A DNA stretch of 64,000 nucleotides, from positions 96,900 through 160,899 of the forward strand of contig NZ_JBJMAW010000007.1 in assembly GCF_046600735.1 (NCBI RefSeq), written 5' to 3'. The first letter of the stretch is position 1. Each line of letters starts with the position of its first letter. This document shows positions 23,878 through 33,332 of the stretch, piece after piece. Under the pieces are notes generated by a model. It did no database searches and had not been told where the DNA came from. It saw nothing but the letters and a program-made list of their open reading frames with translations. Source of the DNA: Novilysobacter_A longmucuonensis (GTDB lineage: Bacteria > Pseudomonadota > Gammaproteobacteria > Xanthomonadales > Xanthomonadaceae). Both the position numbers and the translations under genes were made by a program.

Positions 23878-25014
23878 ATGCGCCTCCAGATTCGTTCGCA
23901 CCACCGCGCCCATGCCCGCGCCGCCGCACTCGCACTGGCCTGCACGTTGGCCCTAGCCGCCTGCAGCGGCGGCGGTCCGGGCGATGCGCAGGCCAAGACC
24001 ACCGAGCAGGAGGCGCCCGAAGCGGTGCCGGTCGAAGTCGCCGAGACCTCGCTGCGCGCGATCTCCGCCAGCTACACCGGCACCGCGCCGCTGGAGGCGC
24101 GCGGCGAGTCGCAGGTGGTCGCCAAGACCTCCGGGGTGGCTCTGGAGGTGCTGGTCGAGGAGGGCGACGTGGTCCGTGCCGGCCAGACCCTGGTGCGCCT
24201 GGACTCGGCCCGCGCGCAGTTGCAGGCGGCGCAGTCGGCCGCGCAGATGGCCAAGTTGCAGAGCAACTACCAGCGCTCGCGTCAGCTGGCCGAGCAGCAA
24301 CTGCTCAGCGCCAACGACCTCGACCAGATCAAGTACGACCTCGAAAATGCGCGCGCGACCAATCGCCTGGCCAACCTGGAGGTGTCCTACGCCAATGTCA
24401 CCGCACCGATCTCCGGGGTGATCGCCTCGCGCTCGATCAAGACCGGCAACTTCGTGCAGATCAACACGCCGATCTTCCGCATCGTCGACACCTCGCGCCT
24501 GGAAGCGGTGCTCAACGTGCCGGAGCGCGAACTGGCCACGCTCCAGCCCGGGCTGCCGGTGGAGCTGAGCGTCGATGCGCTGCCGGGCAGGACCTTCACC
24601 GGCACGATCGATCGCATCGCACCGGTGGTCGATGCCGGCAGCGGCACGTTCCGGGTGATCGCCGCGTTCCAGAGCGATGGCCTGCTGCAGCCGGGAATGT
24701 TCGGCCGCATCAGCATCGCCTACGACCAGCGCGCCGACGCGCTGGTGGTGCCGCGCCTGGCGCTGCTTGATGGCGCCGGCGACCCGGCCGTGTTCGCGGT
24801 GCGCGACGGCAAGGCCCTGCGCGTGCCGGTCGAGCTGGGGTATCTCGATGGCGCCTGGGCGGAGATCCGCAAAGGCCTGCAACGCGGCGACCGCGTCGTG
24901 GTGGCCGGCAAGGCCGCGCTGCGCGACGGCAGCGCAGTGCATGTGATCGGCGACAAGCCGGTGGCGCCGCAGGTGGCGAGTGCACCGGCAGTCAGCCCGG
25001 CCGACCAGCAGTAA
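23878..25014 (+). CDS. RND efflux periplasmic adaptor (membrane fusion protein)
   Basis: A 378-residue lipoprotein (signal ending LALAAC near residue 25) of the AcrA/MdtA adaptor family. The first lipoyl half is at SGVALEVLVEEGDVVRAGQTLVRLD, followed by a short coiled-coil hairpin (QAAQSAAQMAKLQSNYQRSRQLAEQQL), the second lipoyl half with ITAPISGVI-like VTAPISGVIASRSIKTGNFV, and beta-barrel and membrane-proximal domains. It bridges the permeases to an outer-membrane channel. It is the first gene of a three-gene unit with two permeases; the channel protein is not encoded here. The hairpin is short, like that of MdtA/MexH-type adaptors. Confidence 0.94.
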   Translation: MRLQIRSHHRAHARAAALALACTLALAACSGGGPGDAQAKTTEQEAPEAVPVEVAETSLRAISASYTGTAPLEARGESQVVAKTSGVALEVLVEEGDVVRAGQTLVRLDSARAQLQAAQSAAQMAKLQSNYQRSRQLAEQQLLSANDLDQIKYDLENARATNRLANLEVSYANVTAPISGVIASRSIKTGNFVQINTPIFRIVDTSRLEAVLNVPERELATLQPGLPVELSVDALPGRTFTGTIDRIAPVVDAGSGTFRVIAAFQSDGLLQPGMFGRISIAYDQRADALVVPRLALLDGAGDPAVFAVRDGKALRVPVELGYLDGAWAEIRKGLQRGDRVVVAGKAALRDGSAVHVIGDKPVAPQVASAPAVSPADQQ

Positions 25015-25030
25015 GCGCGAGGACTGCCAG

Positions 25031-28000
25031 GTGAGCGATTCCGTGAGCAACTCCCAGCGACACCCTCCCGCCGACGGCGCGCCGCACCATCGCGACGACG
25101 CAACCCCGTTTAACCTGGTCGAGTTTTCCACCCGCCGCCGCGTGACGGTGGCGATGGTGACGATCAGCTTCCTGCTGTTCGGCCTGATCGCGCTGGGCAA
25201 CCTCAAGGTCGATCTGCTGCCGGACCTGAGCTATCCGACGCTGACGGTGCGCACCGAGTACGTCGGTGCGGCGCCGTCGGAAATCGAGACCCTGATCAGC
25301 AAGCCGGTCGAGGAGGCGGTCGGCGTGGTCAAGGGGCTGCGCAAGCTGAAGTCGGTGTCGCGCACCGGCCAGAGCGACGTGGTGCTGGAGTTCGCCTGGG
25401 GCACCGACATGGACCAGGCCGGCCTGGAGGTGCGCGACAAGATGGAAGTGCTGCAGTTGCCGCTGGAGGCCAAGGCGCCGGTGCTGCTGCGGTTCAATCC
25501 TTCGACCCAGCCCATCCTGCGCCTGGCGCTGTCGGCCAAGGACACCGCGGCCGGCGCGGAAGGGCAGGCAAACGACAGCGAATCGGTACGTCAGCTCACC
25601 GTGCTGCGGCGCTACGCCGATGAGGATCTCAAGAAGAAACTCGAGCCGGTCGACGGCGTTGCCGCGGTCAAGGTCGGCGGCGGCCTGGAGGACGAGGTGC
25701 AGGTCGACATCGACCAGCAGCGCCTGGCCCAGCTCAACCTGCCGATCGCCACCGTCATCGAGCGCCTGCAGCAGGAGAACGTCAACGTCTCCGGCGGGCG
25801 GCTGGAGGAAGGCTCGCAGCGCTACCTGGTGCGTACGGTCAACCAGTTCGCCAGCGTCGATGAAATCGGCGAGATGCTGGTGACCACGCAGAGCGCCGGC
25901 GGCGGCGCGGCTGCAAGCGCCGCCGAGCAGATGGCGCGGGTAGCGGCGGCCAGCGGCGATGCCAGCTCGATGGCGGCGGCGGCCTCGGTGCAGAGTGCGT
26001 CCTCATCCTCCGGCGCGGTCGCCGGCGGCATGCCGATCCGGCTCAAGGATGTAGCGACCGTGCGCCAGGGCTACAAGGAGCGCGAGGCGATCATCCGCCT
26101 CGGCGGCCGCGAGGCGGTCGAACTGGCGATCTACAAGGAAGGCGACGCCAATACCGTCGCCACTGCCGACGCGGTGCAGGCGCGGCTGGACCAGGTCAAG
26201 GCGCAGATCCCGCCGGATTTCGAACTGACCGTGCTCGACGACCAGTCGCAGTTCATCCGCCACGCCATTGCCGACGTCAAGAAGGATGCGGTGATCGGCG
26301 GCTTCCTGGCGATCCTGATCATCTTCCTGTTCCTGCGCGACGGCTGGAGCACGTTCGTGATCGGGCTGTCGTTGCCGGTCTCGATCATCACCACGTTCTT
26401 CTTCATGGAGCAGATGGGGCTGAGCCTCAACGTGATGTCGCTCGGCGGCCTGGCGCTGGCGACCGGGCTGGTGGTGGACGACTCGATCGTGGTGCTCGAA
26501 TCGATCGCCAAGGCGCGCGAGCGCGGGCTGGGCGTGCTGCAGGCGGCGATCACCGGCACCCGCGAGGTCAGCATGGCGGTGGTCGCCTCCACCCTCACCA
26601 CGATCGCGGTGTTCCTGCCGCTGGTGTTCGTGGAGGGCATCGCCGGGCAGCTGTTCCGCGACCAGGCGTTGACCGTGGCGCTGGCGATCGGCATCTCGCT
26701 GGCGGTGTCGATGACACTGATCCCGATGCTCAGCGCGATCAAGGGCCGGCCGCCGATGGGTTTCCCGGAGGAGCCACCGCATCCTCGCTGGGAGCCCGAA
26801 TCGAAGTTGCACAAGCCATTGGCACTGGCCGAGCGGGGCATCGGTGCCGGTTCGCGCGGCGTGTTCTTCGGCCTGGTGTGGGTGTTCGTGCGCGCCTGGC
26901 GCGGCGTGGTGGCGGTGGTCGGGCCGGTGATGCGCAAGGCCAGCGACATCGCGATGATGCCCTACGCCCGCGCCGAACGCGGCTACATGAAGCTGCTGCC
27001 GGCGGCGATGCAGCGCCCCGGCATGGTGCTCGGCGCGGCTGCGGCGGCGTTCGCCCTGACCCTGCTGATGGTGCCGATGCTCGGGGCCGACCTGATCCCG
27101 CAACTGGCGCAGGACCGTTTCGAGATGACCGTCAAGCTTCCGCCCGGTACGCCGCTGCGCGATACCGACGGGCTGGTCCGCGACATCCAGCAGCGCCACG
27201 GCGACGAGCCCGGCGTGGCGGCGCTGTATGGCGTCAGCGGCAGCGGCACGCGGCTGGACGCCAGTCCGACCGAGAGCGGCGAGAACATCGGCAAGCTCAC
27301 CGTGGTCATGGCCGATGGCGGCAGCGAGTCGGTCGAGGCGGCCACCACCGAGCGCCTGCGCGACAGCATGACCGCGTATCCGTCGGCGCAGGTGGACTTC
27401 AGCCGGCCGCAGCTGTTCAGCTTTTCCACGCCCTTGGAGATCGAGTTGCGCGGCGACGATCTGGAAACGCTGGAGCGTGCCGGCCAGCACATGGCCGCGA
27501 TGCTGCGCGACAACCCGCACTACGCCGATGTCAGCTCGACGGTGGAGCAGGGTTTCCCGGAGATCCAGATCCGCTTCGACCAGGACCGCGCCGCCGCGCT
27601 TGGGCTGACCACGCGCCAGATCGCCGATGCGGTGGTGACCAAGGTGCGCGGCGAAGTCGCCACGCGCTACAGCTTCCGTGACCGCAAGATCGACGTGCTG
27701 GTGCGCGCGCGCGAATCGGACCGGCAGTCGCTCGACGACATCCGGCGCCTGATCGTCAATCCCGGTAGCAGCCGCTCGGTGCGGCTGGAGTCGGTGGCCG
27801 ATGTGGTCTCCACCACCGGCCCGAGCGAGATCCACCGCGCCGACCAGGTGCGCGTGGCGATCGTGTCGGCCAACCTGCGCGATATCGACCTGGGCGCCGC
27901 GGTGGCGGAGGTCGAGCAGATGGTCGCCGAGGGCAGGCTTTCTAAAAGCCCACTGACCGACGTGCGCATGCACATCGGCGGGCAGGGCGAGGAACTGGCC

Positions 28001-28579
28001 GAGTCGGTCAAGTCGCTGCTGTTCGCGTTCGCGCTGGCGATCTTCCTGGTCTACCTGGTGATGGCCTCGCAGTTCGAATCGCTGCTGCACCCGTTCGTGA
28101 TCCTGTTCACCATCCCGCTGGCGATGGTCGGCGCGGTGCTGGCGCTGCTGGTGACCGGCAACTCGATTTCGGTGGTGGTGTTCATCGGGCTGATCCTGCT
28201 GGTCGGGCTGGTGACCAAGAACGCGATCATCCTGATCGACAAGGTCAACCAGCTGCGCGAGGCGGGCGTGGCCAAGCGCGATGCGCTGGTCGAAGGCGCG
28301 CGTTCGCGCCTGCGGCCGATCATCATGACCACGCTGTGCACGCTGTTCGGCTTCCTGCCGCTGGCGATCGCGATGGGCGAGGGCGCCGAGGTGCGCTCGC
28401 CGATGGCGATCACCGTGATCGGCGGCCTGCTGGTATCGACCCTGCTGACCCTGGTGGTGATCCCGGTGGTGTACGACCTGCTGGATCGCCGCGCCGACGG
28501 GTACTACCGCGTGCGTGGTCGCCGCGGGGTGCAGCCTGGCATCGATCCTGGTGCAGGCGAGGCGGAGCAGCCGGCATGA
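25031..28579 (+). CDS. RND efflux permease (HAE1-type), first of two
   Basis: An 1182-residue inner-membrane proton-driven pump subunit with the usual 12-helix, two-half RND layout. Visible are the N-terminal RRRVTVAMVTISFLLFGLIAL helix, the porter region, helix 4 with the proton-relay acidic pair (LVVDDSIVVLES) and the second-half NAIILIDKVNQLREAG. It is longer than AcrB by about 130 residues because of an Ala/Ser-rich insert at about 285-330 in the porter domain and an extended loop after helix 6. I start at GTG 25031 (VSDSVSN), 16 bases after the adaptor stop; the longer frame overlaps the adaptor. Substrates are unknown. Confidence 0.94.
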   Translation: MSDSVSNSQRHPPADGAPHHRDDATPFNLVEFSTRRRVTVAMVTISFLLFGLIALGNLKVDLLPDLSYPTLTVRTEYVGAAPSEIETLISKPVEEAVGVVKGLRKLKSVSRTGQSDVVLEFAWGTDMDQAGLEVRDKMEVLQLPLEAKAPVLLRFNPSTQPILRLALSAKDTAAGAEGQANDSESVRQLTVLRRYADEDLKKKLEPVDGVAAVKVGGGLEDEVQVDIDQQRLAQLNLPIATVIERLQQENVNVSGGRLEEGSQRYLVRTVNQFASVDEIGEMLVTTQSAGGGAAASAAEQMARVAAASGDASSMAAAASVQSASSSSGAVAGGMPIRLKDVATVRQGYKEREAIIRLGGREAVELAIYKEGDANTVATADAVQARLDQVKAQIPPDFELTVLDDQSQFIRHAIADVKKDAVIGGFLAILIIFLFLRDGWSTFVIGLSLPVSIITTFFFMEQMGLSLNVMSLGGLALATGLVVDDSIVVLESIAKARERGLGVLQAAITGTREVSMAVVASTLTTIAVFLPLVFVEGIAGQLFRDQALTVALAIGISLAVSMTLIPMLSAIKGRPPMGFPEEPPHPRWEPESKLHKPLALAERGIGAGSRGVFFGLVWVFVRAWRGVVAVVGPVMRKASDIAMMPYARAERGYMKLLPAAMQRPGMVLGAAAAAFALTLLMVPMLGADLIPQLAQDRFEMTVKLPPGTPLRDTDGLVRDIQQRHGDEPGVAALYGVSGSGTRLDASPTESGENIGKLTVVMADGGSESVEAATTERLRDSMTAYPSAQVDFSRPQLFSFSTPLEIELRGDDLETLERAGQHMAAMLRDNPHYADVSSTVEQGFPEIQIRFDQDRAAALGLTTRQIADAVVTKVRGEVATRYSFRDRKIDVLVRARESDRQSLDDIRRLIVNPGSSRSVRLESVADVVSTTGPSEIHRADQVRVAIVSANLRDIDLGAAVAEVEQMVAEGRLSKSPLTDVRMHIGGQGEELAESVKSLLFAFALAIFLVYLVMASQFESLLHPFVILFTIPLAMVGAVLALLVTGNSISVVVFIGLILLVGLVTKNAIILIDKVNQLREAGVAKRDALVEGARSRLRPIIMTTLCTLFGFLPLAIAMGEGAEVRSPMAITVIGGLLVSTLLTLVVIPVVYDLLDRRADGYYRVRGRRGVQPGIDPGAGEAEQPA

Positions 28580-31500
28580 GCATCGCCGAGCTCAGCCTCA
28601 AACGCCCCGTCACTACGGTGATGCTGTTCGTGTCGATGGTCGTGATCGGCCTGATCGCGGCGGTCCGGTTGCCGCTGGAGGCGCTGCCGGACATCTCGTT
28701 CCCCGGCGTGTTCGTGCAGCTGCCGTATCCCGGATCGACCCCGGAGGAGGTCGAGCGCACCGTGCTACGCCCGGCCGAGGAAGCCTTGGCCACGATGAGC
28801 GGGCTGGAGCGCATGCGCGGTGGCGCCAACGCCGATGGCGCCTTCATCGAGATCTACTACTCCGACTGGGACACCAATGTCGCCATCGCCGCCTCGGAGG
28901 CGCGCGAGCGTCTGGATGCGATCCGCGATGAGCTGCCAGCGGATCTCCAGCGCTACAACGTGTTCAACTTCTCGACCTCCGACGAAGCCGTGCTGCGCGT
29001 GCGCCTGGCCGGCGACATCGACCTGACCGGCGCCTACGACCTGATTGACCGCGAGTTCAAGCGCCCGCTGGAACGCATCCCCGGCGTGGCGCGGGTGGAG
29101 GTGAGCGGTGCAGCGCCCAACGAGGTCGAGATCGCGATCGATCCTGAGCGCCTGAGCGCGCACGGCCTGAGCCTCAACGAGCTCAGCGCCCGCCTGCGCG
29201 CGCTCAACTTCTCGGTGTCGGCCGGCGAGATCGAGGACGGCGGCCGTCGCTTCCGGGTGCAGCCGGTCGGCGAGCTGACCGACCTGCAGCAACTGCGCGA
29301 CCTGGTGATCGACACGCGGGGCCTGCGCCTGTCGGACATCGCCGATGTGGACCTGAAACCGGCGCGCATGGATTTTGGTCGCCGCCTGGACGGGCGCGCG
29401 GCGGTCGGCCTGGACATCTTCAAGGAGCGCAACGCCAACCTGGTGGAAGTCTCCAGCACGGTGCTCGCGCGGATCGAGGAGATCCGCCAGGAGCCGGCGC
29501 TGCGTGGGGTCGACGTCAAGGTGATCCACAACCAGGGCGAGGAGGTCACCGGCTCGCTGCTGGAGCTGGCTGAGGCCGGCGCTGTCGGATTGGCGCTGTC
29601 GATCATCGTGCTGTTCTTCTTCCTGCGGCACTGGCCGTCTACGCTGATGGTGACGCTGGCGATCCCGATCTGCTTCGTGATCACCCTGGGATTCATGTAC
29701 TTCGTCGACGTCACCCTCAACGTGCTGTCGCTGATGGGCCTGCTGCTCGCGGTCGGCATGCTGGTCGACAACGCGGTGGTGGTGGTGGAGAGCATCTACC
29801 AGGAGCGCGAGCGCATGCCCGGGCAGCCCTACCTGGCCTCCATCATCGGCACCCGCAACGTGGCGATCGCGCTGTCGGCCGGCACCCTGTGCCATTGCAT
29901 CGTGTTCCTGCCCAACCTGCTGGGCGAGACCAACGACATCAGCATCTTCATGGCGCAGATCGCGATCACCATTTCGGTGTCGCTGCTAGCTTCGTGGCTG
30001 GTCGCGGTCAGCCTGATCCCGATGCTCTCGGCGCGGATGAAGACGCCGCCGGCGGTCAGCCAGCAGGCGGAGTCGGGCGCCGGGAAGCGGGGTGCGGGCG
30101 GGCTGATCCCGCGGATGCAGCGCCGCTACGCCGGGATCCTGCGCTGGACCCTGGAGCACCGCGGCTGGAGCGTGGTTGGCATCGTGCTGATCGTCGCGGT
30201 CAGTGTCGTGCCGATGACCCAGACCAAGTTCGACATGTTCGGCGGCGGCGGTGGCAACGAGGCCAACCTCTACTACCAGTTCAAGGGCAGCTACACCAAG
30301 GCGCAGGTGTCCGATGAAGTGCTCCGGGTGGAGAACTACCTCAACGACAACCGCGAGCGTTTCAACATCACCCAGGTGTATTCCTGGTTCGGCGAGGGCG
30401 GTAACGCCGGCACCATGGTCACCTTCGATGACAGCATCGGCGACACCAAGCCGCTGACTGATGTGATCAGCGAAGAGCTGCCCAAGTCCGCGCGTGCCGA
30501 GATCGGCATCCGCGGACAGGACAACCAGGGCGGCGGCCCGGGCCAGAATGCGCAGGTGATGCTGGTCGGCGATTCCAGCCAGATGCTGGCCGAGTTGGCC
30601 GGGGACATCGTGCCGATCCTAGCCCGCAGCGAGGCCTTGCGTGACGTGCGGGTGGATGCCGGCGACCAGAACAATGAGCTGATCGTGCGGGTCGATCGCG
30701 AACGCGCGGCAGCGTTCGGCTTCAGCGCCGAGCAGGTATCGAGCTTCGTCGGCCTGGCGCTGCGTGGCTCGCAGTTACGCGAGTACAAGCGCGGGCTGAC
30801 CGAGGTGCCGGTTTGGGTCCGCTTCGCCGGTGCCGAGGACTTTGACGTCAACGACATCGCCGCGTTCACGGTGCGCGCGCCCGACGGCCGCAGCGTGCCG
30901 CTGCTGAGCATGGTGGACGTCGACGTGCAGCCGGCGGCCAACCGGATCAGGCGCACCGATCGCCAGACCACGCTGACGATCCTGGCCAACCTGGCCGGCG
31001 AGACCACCATGCCCGAAGCGCGCGAGGCGATGGAAGCTGCGCTGGATGGCGTCGCGTTCCCGCCGGGCTACAGCTACTCGTTCGATGGCAGCGGGTTCGA
31101 GAATGATCAGGAGGCGATGCAGCAGATGATGTTCAACCTGCTGATCGCGCTGGTGATGATCTATGTGGTGATGGCGGCGGTGTTCGAGTCGCTGCTGTTC
31201 CCCGCGGCGATCATGAGCTGCGTGCTGTTCTCGATCTTCGGCGTGTTCTGGCTGTTCTGGATCACCGGCACGTCGTTCACGATCATGTCGTTCATCGGCA
31301 TCCTGGTGCTGATGGGGGTGGTGGTGAACAACGGCATCGTGATGGTCGAGCACATCAACAACCTGCGCCGGCGCGGGATGTCGCGGACCGACGCGCTGGT
31401 GGAGGGCAGCCGCGAGCGCCTGCGGCCGATCCTGATGACGATGGGCACGGCGATCCTGGCGATGGTGCCGATCTCGTTGAGCCAGACGGTCGTGCTCGGC

Positions 31501-31701
31501 GGCCTGAGCTATTCGCCGATGGCGCGCGCGGTGGCGGGCGGCCTGGCGTTCTCGACCGTGGTCAGCCTGCTGTTCCTGCCGACCATCTACGCGATCCTGG
31601 ACGACCTGCGCAACGGTACCGCCCGGGTCGTGCGGCGTGCCCGCGGCAGGCGCGAGCCGGGAATGGCAGGCGCATCCGTGGCCGCCTTGCAGGTCGAATG
31701 A
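28576..31701 (+). CDS. RND efflux permease, second of two
   Basis: A 1041-residue RND pump protein whose ATG overlaps the stop of the preceding permease (ATGA). It has the canonical start MSIAELSLKRPVTTVMLFVS, helix 4 motif LLVDNAVVVVESIYQERERM with Asp-Asn rather than Asp-Asp, and the second-half GVVVNNGIVMVEHINNLRRRG. A single aspartate in helix 4 means its proton relay differs from the first permease. Adaptor plus two different permeases in one operon resembles MdtABC, where MdtB and MdtC form a mixed trimer; that is a reasonable model here. A GGGGG-coding glycine run (MFGGGGGNEAN) lies in the second porter half. Confidence 0.94.
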   Translation: MSIAELSLKRPVTTVMLFVSMVVIGLIAAVRLPLEALPDISFPGVFVQLPYPGSTPEEVERTVLRPAEEALATMSGLERMRGGANADGAFIEIYYSDWDTNVAIAASEARERLDAIRDELPADLQRYNVFNFSTSDEAVLRVRLAGDIDLTGAYDLIDREFKRPLERIPGVARVEVSGAAPNEVEIAIDPERLSAHGLSLNELSARLRALNFSVSAGEIEDGGRRFRVQPVGELTDLQQLRDLVIDTRGLRLSDIADVDLKPARMDFGRRLDGRAAVGLDIFKERNANLVEVSSTVLARIEEIRQEPALRGVDVKVIHNQGEEVTGSLLELAEAGAVGLALSIIVLFFFLRHWPSTLMVTLAIPICFVITLGFMYFVDVTLNVLSLMGLLLAVGMLVDNAVVVVESIYQERERMPGQPYLASIIGTRNVAIALSAGTLCHCIVFLPNLLGETNDISIFMAQIAITISVSLLASWLVAVSLIPMLSARMKTPPAVSQQAESGAGKRGAGGLIPRMQRRYAGILRWTLEHRGWSVVGIVLIVAVSVVPMTQTKFDMFGGGGGNEANLYYQFKGSYTKAQVSDEVLRVENYLNDNRERFNITQVYSWFGEGGNAGTMVTFDDSIGDTKPLTDVISEELPKSARAEIGIRGQDNQGGGPGQNAQVMLVGDSSQMLAELAGDIVPILARSEALRDVRVDAGDQNNELIVRVDRERAAAFGFSAEQVSSFVGLALRGSQLREYKRGLTEVPVWVRFAGAEDFDVNDIAAFTVRAPDGRSVPLLSMVDVDVQPAANRIRRTDRQTTLTILANLAGETTMPEAREAMEAALDGVAFPPGYSYSFDGSGFENDQEAMQQMMFNLLIALVMIYVVMAAVFESLLFPAAIMSCVLFSIFGVFWLFWITGTSFTIMSFIGILVLMGVVVNNGIVMVEHINNLRRRGMSRTDALVEGSRERLRPILMTMGTAILAMVPISLSQTVVLGGLSYSPMARAVAGGLAFSTVVSLLFLPTIYAILDDLRNGTARVVRRARGRREPGMAGASVAALQVE

Positions 31702-31718
31702 AGCCACCCTCCGCTTTG

Positions 31719-31740
31719 GTAGGAGCGGCTTCAGCCGCGA
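31719..31740. repeat. Single left arm of family A repeat
   Basis: GGAGCGGCTTCAGCCGC with flanking GTA and GA, 17 bases after the permease stop. The matching right arm is missing; a family C element follows instead. Confidence 0.7.
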
Positions 31741-31818
31741 ACCAGAACCGGTTGCCACACCGCAGCCGCCAGGTCACGCGCGAATGGGCGGTTCCGTCGC
31801 GTCGGGTCGTAAAGCGCC

Positions 31819-31877
31819 GTAGGGCGGATTTCAACCCGCCTTGTGGCATCACGATGGCGGGTTGAAACCCGCCCTAC
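31819..31877. repeat. Inverted repeat family C
   Basis: Arms GTAGGGCGGATTTCAACCC and GGGTTGAAACCCGCCCTAC around a 17-base loop. It lies between the converging RND operon and the TraB/GumN gene, ending seven bases before the latter's stop. A degenerate single arm of similar type is seen near 36048-36068. Confidence 0.8.
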
Positions 31878-31883
31878 GTACGG

Positions 31884-33083
31884 TCAACCGACCAGCTTGC
31901 CCAGCATCCGCAGCCCCCCGGTCCACACGCCGATCGCGGTGCCCAGGCTGGTCAGGAAGAAGTTCAGCAGCACCCGGGCGACGCGGTTGCGCCACCAGCC
32001 TCGCATCGTCTGCACGTCATCGCGCAGGGCCATGAAGTCGGCGTAGGTCGGTTTGCGCAGCCAGGCTTCGGTCAACGCGCTGAGCGTGCCGGAGGCCAGC
32101 GCGGGATGCAGCGGCGTCAGTGGCGAGGCGACGAATGCCACCAGGATGCTCAGCGGATGGCCGCCGGCGATTGCGCAGCCGATCGCGCCGAGCACGCCGG
32201 TGGCCAGCACCCACTGCAGCAGCAGGTCGGAGCCGACATCGATGCCGCCCTGCCAGAAGCCCCAGGCGAAGCCGCCGAGCACGAAAGTCGCCAGCAGGAT
32301 GGTGAACCACGGGATCGTGCTCTTCTGCGGCAGCGCCTCGAGCTCCTCGCGGATGCTTGCCGGCGCGCGGCTCTCCTCGTGCAGGTGCTGCGCCAGCCCC
32401 TGCAGGTGACCGGCGCCGACCACGGCAAGCACTTCGCGCGCATCACCGCTCGTTTCGCGCAGCCGCGCGGCCATGTAGCGGTCGCGCTCGGCGATCACCG
32501 TCTCGTAGATCGCCGGGCTTTCGCTGGCGAATTCGCTGAAGCTCGCCTCCAGCATGTCGCCGTGCTTGAGCTTCTCGATTTCCTCGGCGCCGACTTCCTC
32601 GTCGGTGAACAGCGACGCCAGCAGGCCGCTGCCCAGTTTGGCCCGGCCCCAGAACCCGAGCCGCGCCGAGGCGCGCTTGAAGGTCAGCCCGACCTCGCGG
32701 TCGATCAGATGCACCGGCAACTCGCGATGGCGCGCCTCCAGGGTGGCGCGCTTGAGTTCGGCGCCCGGCTCGATGCCCAGTTGTTCGGCCAGCCGGCGCT
32801 GGTACGCGGCCAGCGCGAGGTTCGCGGCAAACATTGCGGTCCGGCCGGTGCGCAGCACCTGCACCAGGTCGAGCTTGGACAGGGCGTCCGGATCGCTCAG
32901 CGCCTGCAAGCGCGGTGCATCGAGCTCGACGGCGACGGCGTCGAACCGGCCACTTCCGATCGCATCGCGCACCGCCTCGACGCTGGCCTGGGAGACGTGC
33001 GCAGTGCCCAGCAGGGTGTAGCGCACGCCGTCGCGCTCGACGATCTTGTGCGGTTGGCTCTTCAGCACTTCTTCCAACGTCAT
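31884..33083 (-). CDS. TraB/GumN family protein with C-terminal membrane helices
   Basis: A 399-residue protein. The N-terminal ~235 residues are a TraB/GumN domain with the motif LLGTAHVSQASVEAVRDAI, VAVELDAPR and a later VVGAGHLQGLAQHL that together form the presumed metal-binding active site. The C-terminal part has about four hydrophobic segments (IPWFTILLATFVLGGFAWGFW onwards). The family resembles metal-dependent Tiki-type proteases; the archetype TraB of Enterococcus limits a sex pheromone, so it may be a membrane peptidase. I use the ATG at 33083; the frame could begin at a TTG four codons earlier. It stands alone. Confidence 0.88.
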   Translation of the reverse strand: MTLEEVLKSQPHKIVERDGVRYTLLGTAHVSQASVEAVRDAIGSGRFDAVAVELDAPRLQALSDPDALSKLDLVQVLRTGRTAMFAANLALAAYQRRLAEQLGIEPGAELKRATLEARHRELPVHLIDREVGLTFKRASARLGFWGRAKLGSGLLASLFTDEEVGAEEIEKLKHGDMLEASFSEFASESPAIYETVIAERDRYMAARLRETSGDAREVLAVVGAGHLQGLAQHLHEESRAPASIREELEALPQKSTIPWFTILLATFVLGGFAWGFWQGGIDVGSDLLLQWVLATGVLGAIGCAIAGGHPLSILVAFVASPLTPLHPALASGTLSALTEAWLRKPTYADFMALRDDVQTMRGWWRNRVARVLLNFFLTSLGTAIGVWTGGLRMLGKLVG

Positions 33084-33332
33084 CAGCTCAGTCAAGGCGG
33101 TGGTCCGTCCGGGCGGGCGAGCGGCTGCAGGCAGGTTGTCGGGAGGCTAGGGGCATGGATGTCGACCAAGGCCACGGCGGCGAGCCGCGGCCGATTTGCG
33201 GAAATTTGGGGGGCGGCCGGTGAAGCAGGCCGAGCGCAATGCAGGCGGCGAGCTTAGAGCGCCAGCGGATGCCCGGCAAACCGCACCGAGATAGCAGGTT
33301 CACGCATCCCGGGCCTGGTTGCTCCAGCCATG

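Noticed and set aside
26003..28090. A 695-codon minus-strand frame opposite the first RND permease
   Set aside because: Composition (His, Gln, Arg, Asp rich) reflects antisense reading of membrane-protein codons; no domain or ribosome site.
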